Positions 15,929 through 24,309 of a stretch of 64,000 nucleotides of DNA are shown here, piece after piece. The stretch covers positions 412,810-476,809 of the forward strand of contig NZ_BMVL01000007.1 of assembly GCF_014650695.1 (NCBI RefSeq), in the 5' to 3' direction. Made by a program: the position numbers and the translations under genes. The notes below the pieces were generated by a model. It was not told where the DNA came from, ran no database searches, and saw nothing but the letters and a program-made list of their open reading frames with translations. The DNA comes from Streptomyces avidinii. Lineage in GTDB: Bacteria > Actinomycetota > Actinomycetes > Streptomycetales > Streptomycetaceae. The first letter of the stretch is position 1. Each line of letters begins with the position of its first letter.

Positions 15929-16702
15929 TCAGATCCCCACCGTGAAGCTTTGGGTCCAGCTCTGCATGTCGCGGACGATGCTGTCCCACATTCCTGTGAC
16001 GAGCAGCAGACCGGTCAGGATCAGCATGCCGCCACCGATGCGCATCACCCATGCATAGTGCTTCTTCACCCAGCCGAACGCACCGAGCGCCTTGCGGAAG
16101 GCGATCGCGGCGAGGATGAAGGGCACGCCGAGGCCCAGGCAGTAGACGACGGTCAGCAGCGCGCCCCGGCCGGCGCTCGCCTGGTCGATGGAAAGGGTGT
16201 TGACGGCGGCGAGCGTCGGGCCCATGCAGGGGGTCCAGCCGACACCGAAGAGCACACCGAGCACGGGCGCGCCGAGCAGGCCCGCCGTCGGCTTCTTGTG
16301 GAAGCGGAACTCCCGCATCGTGAGACCCGGGATCGCGCCCATGAAGAAGAGCCCGAGCACGATCACCAGGCCGCCCAGGACCCGGGAGATGATCTGCTTG
16401 TTCTCCTGGAGCTCGGCGCCGAAGTAGCCGAAGAGCGCGCCGGTGGAGACGAAGACGGCGGTGAAGCCCGCGATGAACAGGCTGGCGCCCGCCAGCATCC
16501 GCCCGCGGCGCGCCTCGGCGAGGTCGGCGCCGCTGACGCCGGTCACGTAGGAGAGGTAGCCGGGAACGAGCGGCAGCACGCAGGGGGAGAAGAAGGAGAC
16601 GAGGCCGGCGAGCAGCGAGATCGGCAGCGCCAGCAGCAGCGCCCCGTTCAGGACCGTCTCGTTCACGCCGGTGGCCTCTGCGGCGAGGACGTACTCGACC
16701 AC
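15929..16702 (-). CDS. ccdA: CcdA thiol:disulfide membrane transporter
   Basis: A 257-residue protein with about six transmembrane helices. The redox-active cysteines are C41 in FFSPCVLPLVPGYLSY and C159 in GVGWTPCMGPTL, both standard for CcdA. It passes electrons from cytoplasmic thioredoxin to the extracytoplasmic ResA so that apocytochrome cysteines stay reduced. It sits between resA (4-bp gap) and resB. Confidence 0.95.
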   Translation of the reverse strand: MVEYVLAAEATGVNETVLNGALLLALPISLLAGLVSFFSPCVLPLVPGYLSYVTGVSGADLAEARRGRMLAGASLFIAGFTAVFVSTGALFGYFGAELQENKQIISRVLGGLVIVLGLFFMGAIPGLTMREFRFHKKPTAGLLGAPVLGVLFGVGWTPCMGPTLAAVNTLSIDQASAGRGALLTVVYCLGLGVPFILAAIAFRKALGAFGWVKKHYAWVMRIGGGMLILTGLLLVTGMWDSIVRDMQSWTQSFTVGI

Positions 16703-16706
16703 GAGG

Positions 16707-17339
16707 TCACTGCTCCGCGAGGACGGGGTCGATCATCGAGCGCAGTTTGTCCTCGCCGAGGGGGGCCAGGGTCCGTGCGGCGATCCTGCCCTCCTTGTCC
16801 AGGACGAGCGTGGAGGGGATGGCGTTCGGGTTGAGGCTGCCCTTGGGGAAACGGAGCATCAGCTTGCCGTCGGGGTCGAAGAGGCTCGGGTAGGTGATCC
16901 CGAAGGCCTCTTCGAAGGCGACCGCCTTCTGCTTCTCGTTGTCGCGGGTGTTGATGCCCACGAAGACGACGTCCTTGCCGGCCTCGGCGAGCTCCTTGGA
17001 GACCTTCGCGAACGCCGGGGCCTCGGCGCGGCACGGCGGGCACCAGGAACCCCACACGTTGAGGACCACGACCTTGCCCTTGAGGGTGGTGGTGTCGAGG
17101 TTCTGCCCGTCGACCGTCTCGCCGTCGAGCTTGGGCGCCTCGGTGCGCTCGCCCTTCGAGACGGTGGCGATGCCGCTCGCGCCCGTGACGTAGTTGCCGC
17201 CGGACCCGGTGGCGGCCGTGCCGCCGTCCGAACCCGAGCACGCCGACAGCGTCAGGGCGCCCGCGAGGGTCACCACGGTCAGCAGGGTGGCACGGCCGCC
17301 GGTCGAGCGGCGGCGGCGGGGGGCGCGGCGAGGGCTCAT
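16707..17339 (-). CDS. resA: ResA/TlpA-like thioredoxin lipoprotein
   Basis: A 210-residue lipoprotein. The signal peptide ends in the lipobox LSAC (lipid-linked C34), a Gly/Ser linker follows, and the thioredoxin fold carries GSWCPPCRAEAP with C100 and C103. It reduces the CXXCH cysteines of apocytochrome c for haem attachment, and is itself reduced by CcdA. It is first of the four-gene cytochrome c maturation series, transcribed leftwards. Confidence 0.94.
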   Translation of the reverse strand: MSPRRAPRRRRSTGGRATLLTVVTLAGALTLSACSGSDGGTAATGSGGNYVTGASGIATVSKGERTEAPKLDGETVDGQNLDTTTLKGKVVVLNVWGSWCPPCRAEAPAFAKVSKELAEAGKDVVFVGINTRDNEKQKAVAFEEAFGITYPSLFDPDGKLMLRFPKGSLNPNAIPSTLVLDKEGRIAARTLAPLGEDKLRSMIDPVLAEQ

Positions 17340-17429
17340 GTGAAAAGTTTCGCATGAGCAATTCGCGGATCTTCCGCGCCCCCCGGAGGGATGTCAATGC
17401 CCTGGTCAGTCGATGTTCCCCGGATCCCG

Positions 17430-18674
17430 TCAGGTGGCGGTCAGGTACGCGCTCCAGCCGCCGGCCGGTGGCCGACCCGGGCCGAGGCCCTGGAGCCTGG
17501 CGAGCACCTTGGGGTCCTGGACCTCCAGCCAGTCGACGAACTGCCGGAAGGATACGAGGCGTACATCCCTTTTGTCCGCCATGCCCTTGAGGGCTTCCTC
17601 GACGGCATCCATGTAGATGCCGCCGTTCCACTCCTCGAAGTGGTTGCCGATGAAGAGGGGCGCGCGGTTGGTCTCGTAGGCCCGCCGGAAACCGCCGAGG
17701 TAGGTGGCCGTGGCCTGGGTGCGCCAGCCCGGGTAGTTGGCGGGCAGCCCCCGCGTACTGTTCTTCGACTGGTTGGCGAGGATGTTGTAGTCCATCGACA
17801 GGACCTCGAAGGAGTGCCCGGGGAAGGGCAGCGACTGCAGCGGCAGGTCCCAGACGCCGGACCGGCGCACCGGCCAGACCTGGAGGCCGCCGGGCGAGCC
17901 GGAGTCGTAGCGCCAGCCCAGCCGCTGGGCCGTCGGCAGCAGGTTGTCCCGGCCGAGCAGGCAGGGGGTGCGGGACCCCTTCAGCTCCTTGCCGTAGTCG
18001 AAGGGCAGGGGTTCGAGGTCGGTGAACCCGGTGTTCGTGCGCCAGTTGGTGACGAACGACACAGCCTGGTCGATCTCGCTCTGCCAGTCCTCCGGGGTCC
18101 ACCTGCCGACCGAGCCGGAGCCGGCGCAGAAGTGGCCGTTGAAGTGGGTCCCTATTTCGTGCCCGTCGAGCCAGGCCTCGCGGACGTACTTCAAGGTGGA
18201 GCGGATGTTCTCGTCCTTGAGGAATCCGATGTCCGAGGCCCCGGCCGGGTTGTTCGGCGGCAGGTAGAGGTGCCGCTTCGACTCGGGCAGCAGGTAGATG
18301 CCGGAGAGGAAGAAGGTCATGGCCGCGCCGTGGTCCTTGGCGAGCTTGAGGAAGCGCGGGAAGAGGCCGTTGCCGATCTCGCCCGCGCCGTCCCAGCTGA
18401 AGACGACGAACTGCGGTGGGGTCTCGCCCGGCTGGAGCGGCACGGGCGCGTCCGGCTGGTGCGGCTGCGGGCCGGTGTCGGCGGTGGAGCCGTCGCCGAT
18501 GGGCCTGGACAGCGGCTCCCGGCCGGGCTTCGGGCCGTTCGGATGCTCGGCGGATCCGGGAGCGCCGGGACCCGGTTCGCCCGATGAGCCGCAGCCCGCG
18601 ACACCCATCGCGGCGGCCGCACCGAGTCCCAGTCCCAGCAGCCCCCTCCGACTGACTCCCCTGATGTCGCGCAT
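17430..18674 (-). CDS. exported polysaccharide deacetylase-like lipoprotein
   Basis: About 414 residues from the ATG at 18674, where GGGGA lies seven bases upstream; an in-frame start at 18731 lacks this. The N-terminus SRRGLLGLGLGAAAAMGVAGC is a twin-Arg-like signal with a lipobox. A Pro/Gly-rich linker then leads to a divergent NodB-type fold: VVFSWDG in place of TFDDG, and GTHFNGHFC supplying an HxxxH metal pair. One of the usual two aspartates is missing, so activity is uncertain. An inverted repeat TGTCC-N8-GGACA lies upstream at 18713-18730. The substrate is unknown; the cell envelope is likely. Confidence 0.75.
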   Translation of the reverse strand: MRDIRGVSRRGLLGLGLGAAAAMGVAGCGSSGEPGPGAPGSAEHPNGPKPGREPLSRPIGDGSTADTGPQPHQPDAPVPLQPGETPPQFVVFSWDGAGEIGNGLFPRFLKLAKDHGAAMTFFLSGIYLLPESKRHLYLPPNNPAGASDIGFLKDENIRSTLKYVREAWLDGHEIGTHFNGHFCAGSGSVGRWTPEDWQSEIDQAVSFVTNWRTNTGFTDLEPLPFDYGKELKGSRTPCLLGRDNLLPTAQRLGWRYDSGSPGGLQVWPVRRSGVWDLPLQSLPFPGHSFEVLSMDYNILANQSKNSTRGLPANYPGWRTQATATYLGGFRRAYETNRAPLFIGNHFEEWNGGIYMDAVEEALKGMADKRDVRLVSFRQFVDWLEVQDPKVLARLQGLGPGRPPAGGWSAYLTAT

Positions 18675-18831
18675 GTCACCGTCCCCACTGTCGACCACCC
18701 ATACCGGCCCGATGTCCATATAAACGGACAATCAGATCGGACATGCGAGCTGACACGGTGATTCCCGCGCGTCTTGTATTTAGTTGGGGAGAACCGTAAC
18801 GGCCTGTAACAGTCCCTCGATCATGCGGGGA

Positions 18832-18933
18832 TGCGGGCCCGGACCGGGCTCGGATCGGGCCCGGGCTCGCCTCAGGTCCGGGATCGGGCCCGGGCTCGGA
18901 TCGGGCCCGGCACGATCCGAAAGAGCCTGCCTA
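18832..18933. repeat. G+C-rich iterations ending in element copy B
   Basis: The roughly 250-bp gap between the deacetylase-like and phosphatase genes contains repeated units of the type GGATCGGGCCCGGGCTCG (about three imperfect copies, 18847-18910). These run into copy B of the dispersed 33-bp element (18901-18933), which contains GATCCGAAAGAG and ends with the TAG stop of the phosphatase gene. The iterations look like amplification of the element's own GATC/GGGCCCGG half. Confidence 0.75.
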
Positions 18934-19638
18934 GGCGCCGAACGCCTTGGACTTGCCCTTCACCGGCTTGGCTCCGGCCAGCAGATGGGCCGGGACCAGG
19001 TCCCGGGCCGGCTCGCTGTAGCCCACCGACACGAGCTTGTCGCCCTGGAAGGTGAAGGACGTCATCGAGGCGAGCGTGCACTGCCGACGTCGCGGGTCGT
19101 GCCACAGCCGACGCTTCTCCGCGAAGCTGCGCACGATCCAGATCGGCAGCTGGTGGCTGACCGCCACCGCCTCACGGCCGCGGGCCGCGTCGCGCGCCGC
19201 CTCCAGCGCGCTCATCATCCGGACCACCTGCTCGACGTACGGCTCGCCCCAGGACGGCTTGAACGGGTTCGTCAGGTGCTTCCAGTTGCCGGGCTTGCGC
19301 AGGGCGCCGTCACCGACACCGAAGGTCTTGCCCTCGAAGACGTTCTCCGCCTCCAGCAGCCGCGCGTCGGTCGCCAGGTCCAGGCCGTGGACCTTGGCGA
19401 TCGGCTCCGCCGTCTCCTGCGCCCGCTCCAGCGGGGAGGACACCACGTAGGCGATGTCCCGGCCCTTGAGGTGCTCGGCGACCCGGTCCGCCATCTGCCG
19501 GCCCAGCTCGGAGAGGTGGTAGCCGTCACGACGCCCGTAGAGCACGCCGTCGGGGTTGTGCACCTCGCCGTGGCGCACCAGGTGCACGACGGTGAGGTCG
19601 GGAGTGGCAGGTGTGGGGGGCGTGGTGCTGCTGCTCAT
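18931..19638 (-). CDS. histidine phosphatase (phosphoglycerate mutase-like)
   Basis: A 235-residue histidine phosphatase superfamily member. The catalytic motif is LVRHGEV (R22, H23, G24, E25), and the second histidine is in AVAVSHQLPIWIVRS. The active-site architecture gives a phospho-histidine intermediate; the substrate is unknown. The start overlaps the hemL stop (ATGA) and homologous gene pairs lie upstream of cytochrome c genes in Streptomyces. Its TAG stop lies within repeated element copy B. Confidence 0.9.
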   Translation of the reverse strand: MSSSTTPPTPATPDLTVVHLVRHGEVHNPDGVLYGRRDGYHLSELGRQMADRVAEHLKGRDIAYVVSSPLERAQETAEPIAKVHGLDLATDARLLEAENVFEGKTFGVGDGALRKPGNWKHLTNPFKPSWGEPYVEQVVRMMSALEAARDAARGREAVAVSHQLPIWIVRSFAEKRRLWHDPRRRQCTLASMTSFTFQGDKLVSVGYSEPARDLVPAHLLAGAKPVKGKSKAFGA

Positions 19639-20957
19639 GCGGTGGCCTCCGCGGCGGCTCGGGCGGCGGCCGGCAGTGCCGCCGCGATGCGCTCGATCGC
19701 CTTCTCGTCGTGGGCGGTGGACACGAACCAGGACTCGAAGGCGGACGGCGGCAGGTAGACGCCCTGCGCCAGCATCGAGTGGAAGAACCCGTTGAAGCGG
19801 AAGCTCTCCTGCTTCTTCGCGTCGTCGTAGTTGCGCACCTCGTCCTCGGTGAAGAAGACGGAGAACATGTTGGACGCGGTCTGCAGCCGGTGCGCCACGC
19901 CCTCCTTGGCGAGGGCGCCGGTGACCAGGCCCTGGATCTCCTTCGAGACCGCGTCGACCTTCTCGTACGCGGCGCCGTCGAGCAGGCGCAGCTGCGCGAG
20001 ACCGGCGGCGGTGGCGATGGGATTGCCGGAGAGCGTGCCGGCCTGGTAGACGGGACCGACCGGGGCGAGGTGGCCCATGACGTCGGCGCGGCCGCCGAAG
20101 GCCGCGGCGGGGAAGCCGCCGCCCATGACCTTGCCGAAGGTCATCAGGTCGGGCCGCACCCCGTCGACGCCGTACCAGCCGGCGCGGGAGGTCCGGAAGC
20201 CCGTCATGACCTCGTCGGAGATGTAGAGCGCGCCGTTCTCGCGGCAGAGGTCCGCGAGGCCCTGGTTGAAGCCCTCGGCGGGGGTGACCACACCCATGTT
20301 GCCGGGCGCGGCCTCGGTGATCACGCACGCGATCTCACCGGGGTGCGCGGCGAAGGCCGCACGTACCGCTTCGAGGTCGTTGTAGGGGAGGACGATCGTG
20401 TCGCCGGCCTGCGCGCCCGTCACGCCGGGGGTGTCCGGCAGGGCGAAGGTCGCCAGACCGGAACCGGCGGCGGCCAGCAGCGCGTCCACGTGACCGTGGT
20501 AGCAGCCGGCGAACTTCACGACCTTGGCGCGACCGGTGAAGCCGCGTGCCAGCCGGATCGCCGACATGGTCGCCTCGGTGCCCGAGGAGACCAGGCGGAC
20601 CTGCTCCACCGGTGTGACGCGCGCGACGATCTCCTCGGCCAGCGCGACCTCGCCCTCGCCGGGCGTACCGAAGGACGTACCACGGGCGACGGCCGCGTGT
20701 ACGGCCTCCATCACCTCGGGGTGGGAATGGCCGAGGATCATCGGTCCCCACGAGCACACGAGGTCGACGTACTCACGACCGTCGGCATCGGTGAGGTACG
20801 GACCGGTCCCGGACACCATGAACCGGGGCGTACCGCCCACGGCGCGGAAGGCGCGGACGGGAGAGTTCACGCCGCCGGGGGTCACGAGGGAGGCGCGCTC
20901 GAAGAGCGTCTGCGAAACTGGGGCTTCATACGGGTACGGGTAGCTCACACCAGCCAT
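19635..20957 (-). CDS. hemL: glutamate-1-semialdehyde 2,1-aminomutase HemL
   Basis: A 440-residue class III PLP aminotransferase-fold enzyme that converts glutamate-1-semialdehyde to 5-aminolevulinate, the first committed haem precursor. The PLP lysine is K276 in TFGKVMGGGFP, with DEVMTGFR upstream and the N-terminal TPGGVNSPVRAF typical of HemL. Length is normal. It leads a leftward set that ends with cytochrome c haem attachment, so the neighbourhood links haem supply to haem use. Confidence 0.96.
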   Translation of the reverse strand: MAGVSYPYPYEAPVSQTLFERASLVTPGGVNSPVRAFRAVGGTPRFMVSGTGPYLTDADGREYVDLVCSWGPMILGHSHPEVMEAVHAAVARGTSFGTPGEGEVALAEEIVARVTPVEQVRLVSSGTEATMSAIRLARGFTGRAKVVKFAGCYHGHVDALLAAAGSGLATFALPDTPGVTGAQAGDTIVLPYNDLEAVRAAFAAHPGEIACVITEAAPGNMGVVTPAEGFNQGLADLCRENGALYISDEVMTGFRTSRAGWYGVDGVRPDLMTFGKVMGGGFPAAAFGGRADVMGHLAPVGPVYQAGTLSGNPIATAAGLAQLRLLDGAAYEKVDAVSKEIQGLVTGALAKEGVAHRLQTASNMFSVFFTEDEVRNYDDAKKQESFRFNGFFHSMLAQGVYLPPSAFESWFVSTAHDEKAIERIAAALPAAARAAAEATA

Positions 20958-21090
20958 GGTCTCAGAGGCCGCGACAGACTTGCGGACGGGCGTTTCACCG
21001 CGTCGCCGCGGGGGAGGTCACTGCCATGATGATCAGGCTGCGTGGCGGGGGCCGCGGGGCCGGGGCAAGCAAGACCAGTCGGGTGGAGAT

Positions 21091-21690
21091 ATGCAACGCG
21101 GTGGTGGACCGGGCGAGGGAACGGACGGCCTCGATCCGCAGCGCGCCCGCGAGGCCCGCCGCCGGGGCAAGCACCGCCGCCGCGGAACGGAGGCGGCCGA
21201 CGCCGTCCCCGTGCCCACGACCCCGTCGGACGACCTTCCCAAGGGCCGCGGCATGGGAGTGACGTACAAGTACTTCGGCGCCCCCGACGGCGCCACGGCG
21301 GCCCGGGTCCCGGTCACGATGCGGCCGGAGGAGCTCGGCGGCGACGAGCTCGGCATGGGCGGCCTCTTCACCAAGATCAAGCCGGAGACGGTGGCCGCGA
21401 TGGTCCTGACCGGCATCGAAGGCATACCCCTCCACAAGGTGCCCCCGCTGGAGCTGGTCGTCCTCCACCCCGACTACGCGGTGGTCAAGCTCCCGATGAC
21501 GGTCGTCGACCCGCTGCGCGGGATCGGCGAGGAGTCGGTGGGCGCGGCGGCCTTCATCTGGTCCACGGTCCCGGACCGCGGCGGCCCGAGCGACGCCTTC
21601 AACGTCTACCAGCTGCTCCACGAGTGGCAGGACTTCTCGCACCGCCTCCACGAAGCCGGCCACCAGCCGTACTGCCTCGTCTGGCCCTGA
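21091..21690 (+). CDS. uncharacterised conserved-type protein
   Basis: A 199-residue soluble protein. The ATG at 21091 follows GGTGGAG. The first 50 residues are Arg/Gly-rich and disordered, and the rest (from MGVTYKYFGAPDG) is a compact alpha/beta-type domain ending GHQPYCLVWP. No family is recognised. The last ten codons and the following 30 bp (21656-21720) occur again, perfectly, at 22293-22357. The gene is divergent from hemL. Confidence 0.8.
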   Translation: MQRGGGPGEGTDGLDPQRAREARRRGKHRRRGTEAADAVPVPTTPSDDLPKGRGMGVTYKYFGAPDGATAARVPVTMRPEELGGDELGMGGLFTKIKPETVAAMVLTGIEGIPLHKVPPLELVVLHPDYAVVKLPMTVVDPLRGIGEESVGAAAFIWSTVPDRGGPSDAFNVYQLLHEWQDFSHRLHEAGHQPYCLVWP

Positions 21691-21720
21691 CCCGGCCGTT
21701 CGACTTCCCCGGGCGGCCCT
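21656..21720 (+). repeat. 65-bp direct repeat, copy 1
   Basis: Sixty-five bases identical to 22293-22357. The first 35 encode the C-terminus and stop codon of the 199-aa protein, and the rest is downstream sequence. Together the copies bracket 572 bp holding one leftward gene, which is the layout of an insertion that regenerates a gene 3' end. Confidence 0.95.
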
Positions 21721-21814
21721 GCGCAGGGGGCTGCCCGGCCCTGCTCGAAAGCCGTCCGTCAGGCGGCCAGGGCACATCGAGGGCAGCGACGACCGCCGCA
21801 CCGCCTCGGTGCAC

Positions 21815-22252
21815 TCACTCCAGGCCGGTGGCTTCGAGGTGGGCGAGGAAGGCCGCGATGAGCCGGGGACGCGTCACTTCGGGGACCGGGGCATCCGGCA
21901 GGTCCTCTTCCAACCCCCATGCAGTGTTGAAGGTCATCGCCACGCCCTCCGGGACGATGTGCTCCCGAAGCCAGCCGGCGAAGTCGGCAGCCGCTCGGGC
22001 AGTGGCATCGAGGATCGAGACGCCTTCCGGCCGGACGCGTGCGTAGCCTTCGAGCTCTTCGCCGTCGAGGGTGATGCCGTAGTGCATGGCCGAGCCGCGG
22101 ATCTGCCCGCCTTCCTCGATCCGGATGAACTCGTCCGGATCACGCTCCAGGAGCCTGGCCTTCAAGCTGTCATACGTCAGCCCCCAGGTCTGCCCCTCTA
22201 TGGGGGTGAAGACGTACATGGTGCGCAGTTCGGCAAGCTGGGACGCGTCCAC
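21815..22252 (-). CDS. uncharacterised protein inside the 65-bp repeats
   Basis: A 145-residue acidic soluble protein. The GTG at 22252 has AGGAG seven bases upstream. It looks like an alpha/beta fold with FTPIEGQTWGLTYDSLKARL near the N-terminus, and shows no signal peptide, membrane segment or recognised motif. It is the only gene between the two 65-bp repeats. A small acidic stand-alone protein in such a position could be an immunity-type or orphan cargo gene, but no evidence fixes its function. Confidence 0.75.
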   Translation of the reverse strand: MDASQLAELRTMYVFTPIEGQTWGLTYDSLKARLLERDPDEFIRIEEGGQIRGSAMHYGITLDGEELEGYARVRPEGVSILDATARAAADFAGWLREHIVPEGVAMTFNTAWGLEEDLPDAPVPEVTRPRLIAAFLAHLEATGLE

Positions 22253-22292
22253 AGGTGTACTCCTCGGCGGTGCGGGATGGATCAGGGCACAT

Positions 22293-22357
22293 CCGGCCAC
22301 CAGCCGTACTGCCTCGTCTGGCCCTGACCCGGCCGTTCGACTTCCCCGGGCGGCCCT
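22293..22357 (+). repeat. 65-bp direct repeat, copy 2
   Basis: Identical to 21656-21720. It retains the codons for GHQPYCLVWP and the TGA, now without the body of that gene. Its last base is the first base of the stop codon region of the next leftward gene (22357-22359). Confidence 0.95.
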
Positions 22358-23052
22358 TACGGGGCCTGCCCGGCCTGGCTGGTGAGGGCTGAGGGGGCCA
22401 GTACCCACAGCAGGGCCCTGCCGGTCAGGGGTGTGGTGGCGATCAGGGTCAGGTAGACCTCGATCAGGGATCCGTCACCGGTGAGGACGTTGAGGTCGTC
22501 CGCCCATCGGGAGAGCAGGTAGATGACGGCGTCGACGATGAGCCAGGAGGCGAGGTTCGCTCCGATCCACCACTTCCAGCGCGTGGTGACCTTGCGCAGG
22601 ACCAGTGACTGCGACAGCCCGAGCAGGGGGCCCAGGGCCAGGCTCTGGCTGGCGGCCAGCAGGTAGGCCGTCGAGACCGTCTCGTGGGAGTCCTGCGCGC
22701 TGATCACCGCGGGCATGATCACCACCAGCCATGCGAGCAGCGCCGGACCGACGTTGGAAGTGATCCACACCTTGCGGGGGACGGGGACCCGCTCCTTGAC
22801 GACCAGCCACTGCAGGGCTCCCAGGACTCCGCCGAACAGTGCGGCCCCCAGGGTCGCGATCAGGAGCGCGAGGATCACGTTGTGGCTGGCCAGGTTCATG
22901 TGGAGGACGTCGTTGCCCAGCAGGATCAGCAGGAACCCGACGGTCAGCACGGTGATGAAGGCGAGCGTGTTGTAGCCGATCCACCGCCGGTACAGGCGGG
23001 CGTCCCACCCGCTGGTCGGAGCGGGTTCGTGTCCGGAGCCGGAAGCGGTCAT
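22357..23052 (-). CDS. multi-pass membrane protein
   Basis: A 231-residue protein with five or six hydrophobic helices (about residues 32-50, 60-85, 100-120, 130-150, 165-185 and 200-220). The ATG at 23052 has AGGAG six bases upstream. It ends with TAA, unusual in this genome, exactly at the edge of the 65-bp repeat. No transport or enzyme motif is visible and the function is unknown. Confidence 0.8.
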   Translation of the reverse strand: MTASGSGHEPAPTSGWDARLYRRWIGYNTLAFITVLTVGFLLILLGNDVLHMNLASHNVILALLIATLGAALFGGVLGALQWLVVKERVPVPRKVWITSNVGPALLAWLVVIMPAVISAQDSHETVSTAYLLAASQSLALGPLLGLSQSLVLRKVTTRWKWWIGANLASWLIVDAVIYLLSRWADDLNVLTGDGSLIEVYLTLIATTPLTGRALLWVLAPSALTSQAGQAP

Positions 23053-23348
23053 CACCCACTCCTCGCGGGGGTACGCGGCCGCGCGTGCCGTTCGCGGTGA
23101 TCGTACGCGCGCCGCCCCGGGGGCGGCTTGCGGCGCCGTGCGTCCGGGCCGGTTCCGTCTCCGATCACCCGTGTGGCCCTTCTCCCGGCGCCGTCCCCGC
23201 CGTGATCGCGGTCAGGAGGCGGGTGCGGGCCGACGCGAAACGCTGCTGCCGGCGAAGTCACGGCGTACGCACGAGGCGGCCATGCCGGTGATGTCCTGGT
23301 GCGCCTGCCGCGGATCACCCCGGCCGGCGGGGAGGTTGGGGGCAGGGC

Positions 23349-23984
23349 ATGCGCTGCGGTGGGGGTGGAGTCGTGAAGGGCAACTCGGGTCGTCACCGTC
23401 GGCAGGTACTGCTCGCCTCGGTGCGTTCGCTGGTGACGGCGGCACTCCTCGTGACCGCCTACTACCTGCTGCCCATGGACTCGGCCTTCACGGCCACCAC
23501 CGTCCTCGTGCTGGTCGGTGGCGTCGCGGCCGTGGTGGTGCTCCTGGCCTGGCAGATCCGCAGGATCACACTGTCGCCGTGGCCCGGGCTGAAGGCCATG
23601 GAGGCCATGGCGATCACCGTGCCGCTGTTCGTCCTGCTGTACGCCACCGCCTGCTTCCTGCTGGAGCACAGCGCGCCGGGCAGCTTCAGCGAACCTCTGT
23701 CGCGCACCGACGGGTTGTACTTCGCGATGACCGTGTTCAGCACGGTCGGATTCGGGGACATCACGGCGCGGAGCGAGCCGGCCCGGGCGCTGACCACGGG
23801 GCAGATCACGCTGAATCTGCTGCTCCTCGGCGTGGCGGCCCGGCTCCTGGCCAACGCGGTCCAGCGGGGCCGGGAACGCCGTGATCAGTCTGCCGGTCCC
23901 GGTGGAGCGACGGCACGCCGCCCGGCCCGTGACTCCGGTGGAGCGCGGCACCCGGGAGATCCGGCGGCTCGCGTTCCCTCCTGA
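23349..23984 (+). CDS. two-helix potassium channel-like protein
   Basis: A 211-residue membrane protein with the K+ selectivity filter STVGFGD (T132-D137) preceded by a pore helix (DGLYFAMTVF) and flanked by membrane helices around 88-105 and 147-168. Two more helices (about 24-42 and 48-70) lie N-terminally. It has no RCK/TrkA domain; the Arg/Gly-rich tail is disordered. It probably conducts K+ as a tetramer. A GTG at 23373 is an alternative start. About 325 bp follow before the next gene. Confidence 0.88.
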   Translation: MRCGGGGVVKGNSGRHRRQVLLASVRSLVTAALLVTAYYLLPMDSAFTATTVLVLVGGVAAVVVLLAWQIRRITLSPWPGLKAMEAMAITVPLFVLLYATACFLLEHSAPGSFSEPLSRTDGLYFAMTVFSTVGFGDITARSEPARALTTGQITLNLLLLGVAARLLANAVQRGRERRDQSAGPGGATARRPARDSGGARHPGDPAARVPS

Positions 23985-24243
23985 AGGACCTGCTGCGGCC
24001 CCGGGCGATGCTGCCGAACACGGCCGGCCCCGGGGCGGCTGCCGTGGTCCTGGAACCGGGCCGGCACGTGGGAATCACCACGCATTGACCGGACCGGAAG
24101 AGAGAGACCAATTCAGGCCATTTTTGGCGCTTCACCAACTGGTGGCGCGCGTACCCGGGTTAACCGTTCCAGGCACTGTCGAAACGAAAGCGGGCGGTTG
24201 CGAGGGGAACGCCCGATCGATCCTCAGGAGTGCTGGTTTCCGG
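23985..24243. other. gene-free stretch after the channel gene
   Basis: I see no gene here. The only structure I note is an imperfect hairpin at 24127-24149 (GCGC..CACCA-AC-TGGTGGCGC) in a slightly A/T-richer part, followed by GGGTTAACC. No riboswitch could be recognised. Confidence 0.4.
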
Positions 24244-24276
24244 ACGCCGGGGCAAAGGCCCTCTTTGCCCCGGCGT
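24244..24276. terminator. terminator after the eCIS-flanking membrane gene
   Basis: A perfect 14-bp stem (ACGCCGGGGCAAAG, 24244-24257, with 24263-24276) around a 5-base loop. It lies 33 bp past the stop codon of the leftward gene at 24310 and also ends the region after the channel gene. Confidence 0.85.
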
Positions 24277-24309
24277 ACAACCTGACCCACTATGGCCGTG
24301 CCGCTCGGG

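Noticed and set aside
21656..22357. Transposon target-site duplication
   Set aside because: Target duplications are only 2-14 bp, whereas these copies are 65 bp and include coding sequence; there are no terminal inverted repeats or transposase.
23985..24309. A cyclic-di-AMP or other riboswitch near the channel gene
   Set aside because: The stretch lies downstream of the channel gene and I could not recognise any conserved riboswitch core; only one ordinary terminator and one weak hairpin are visible.
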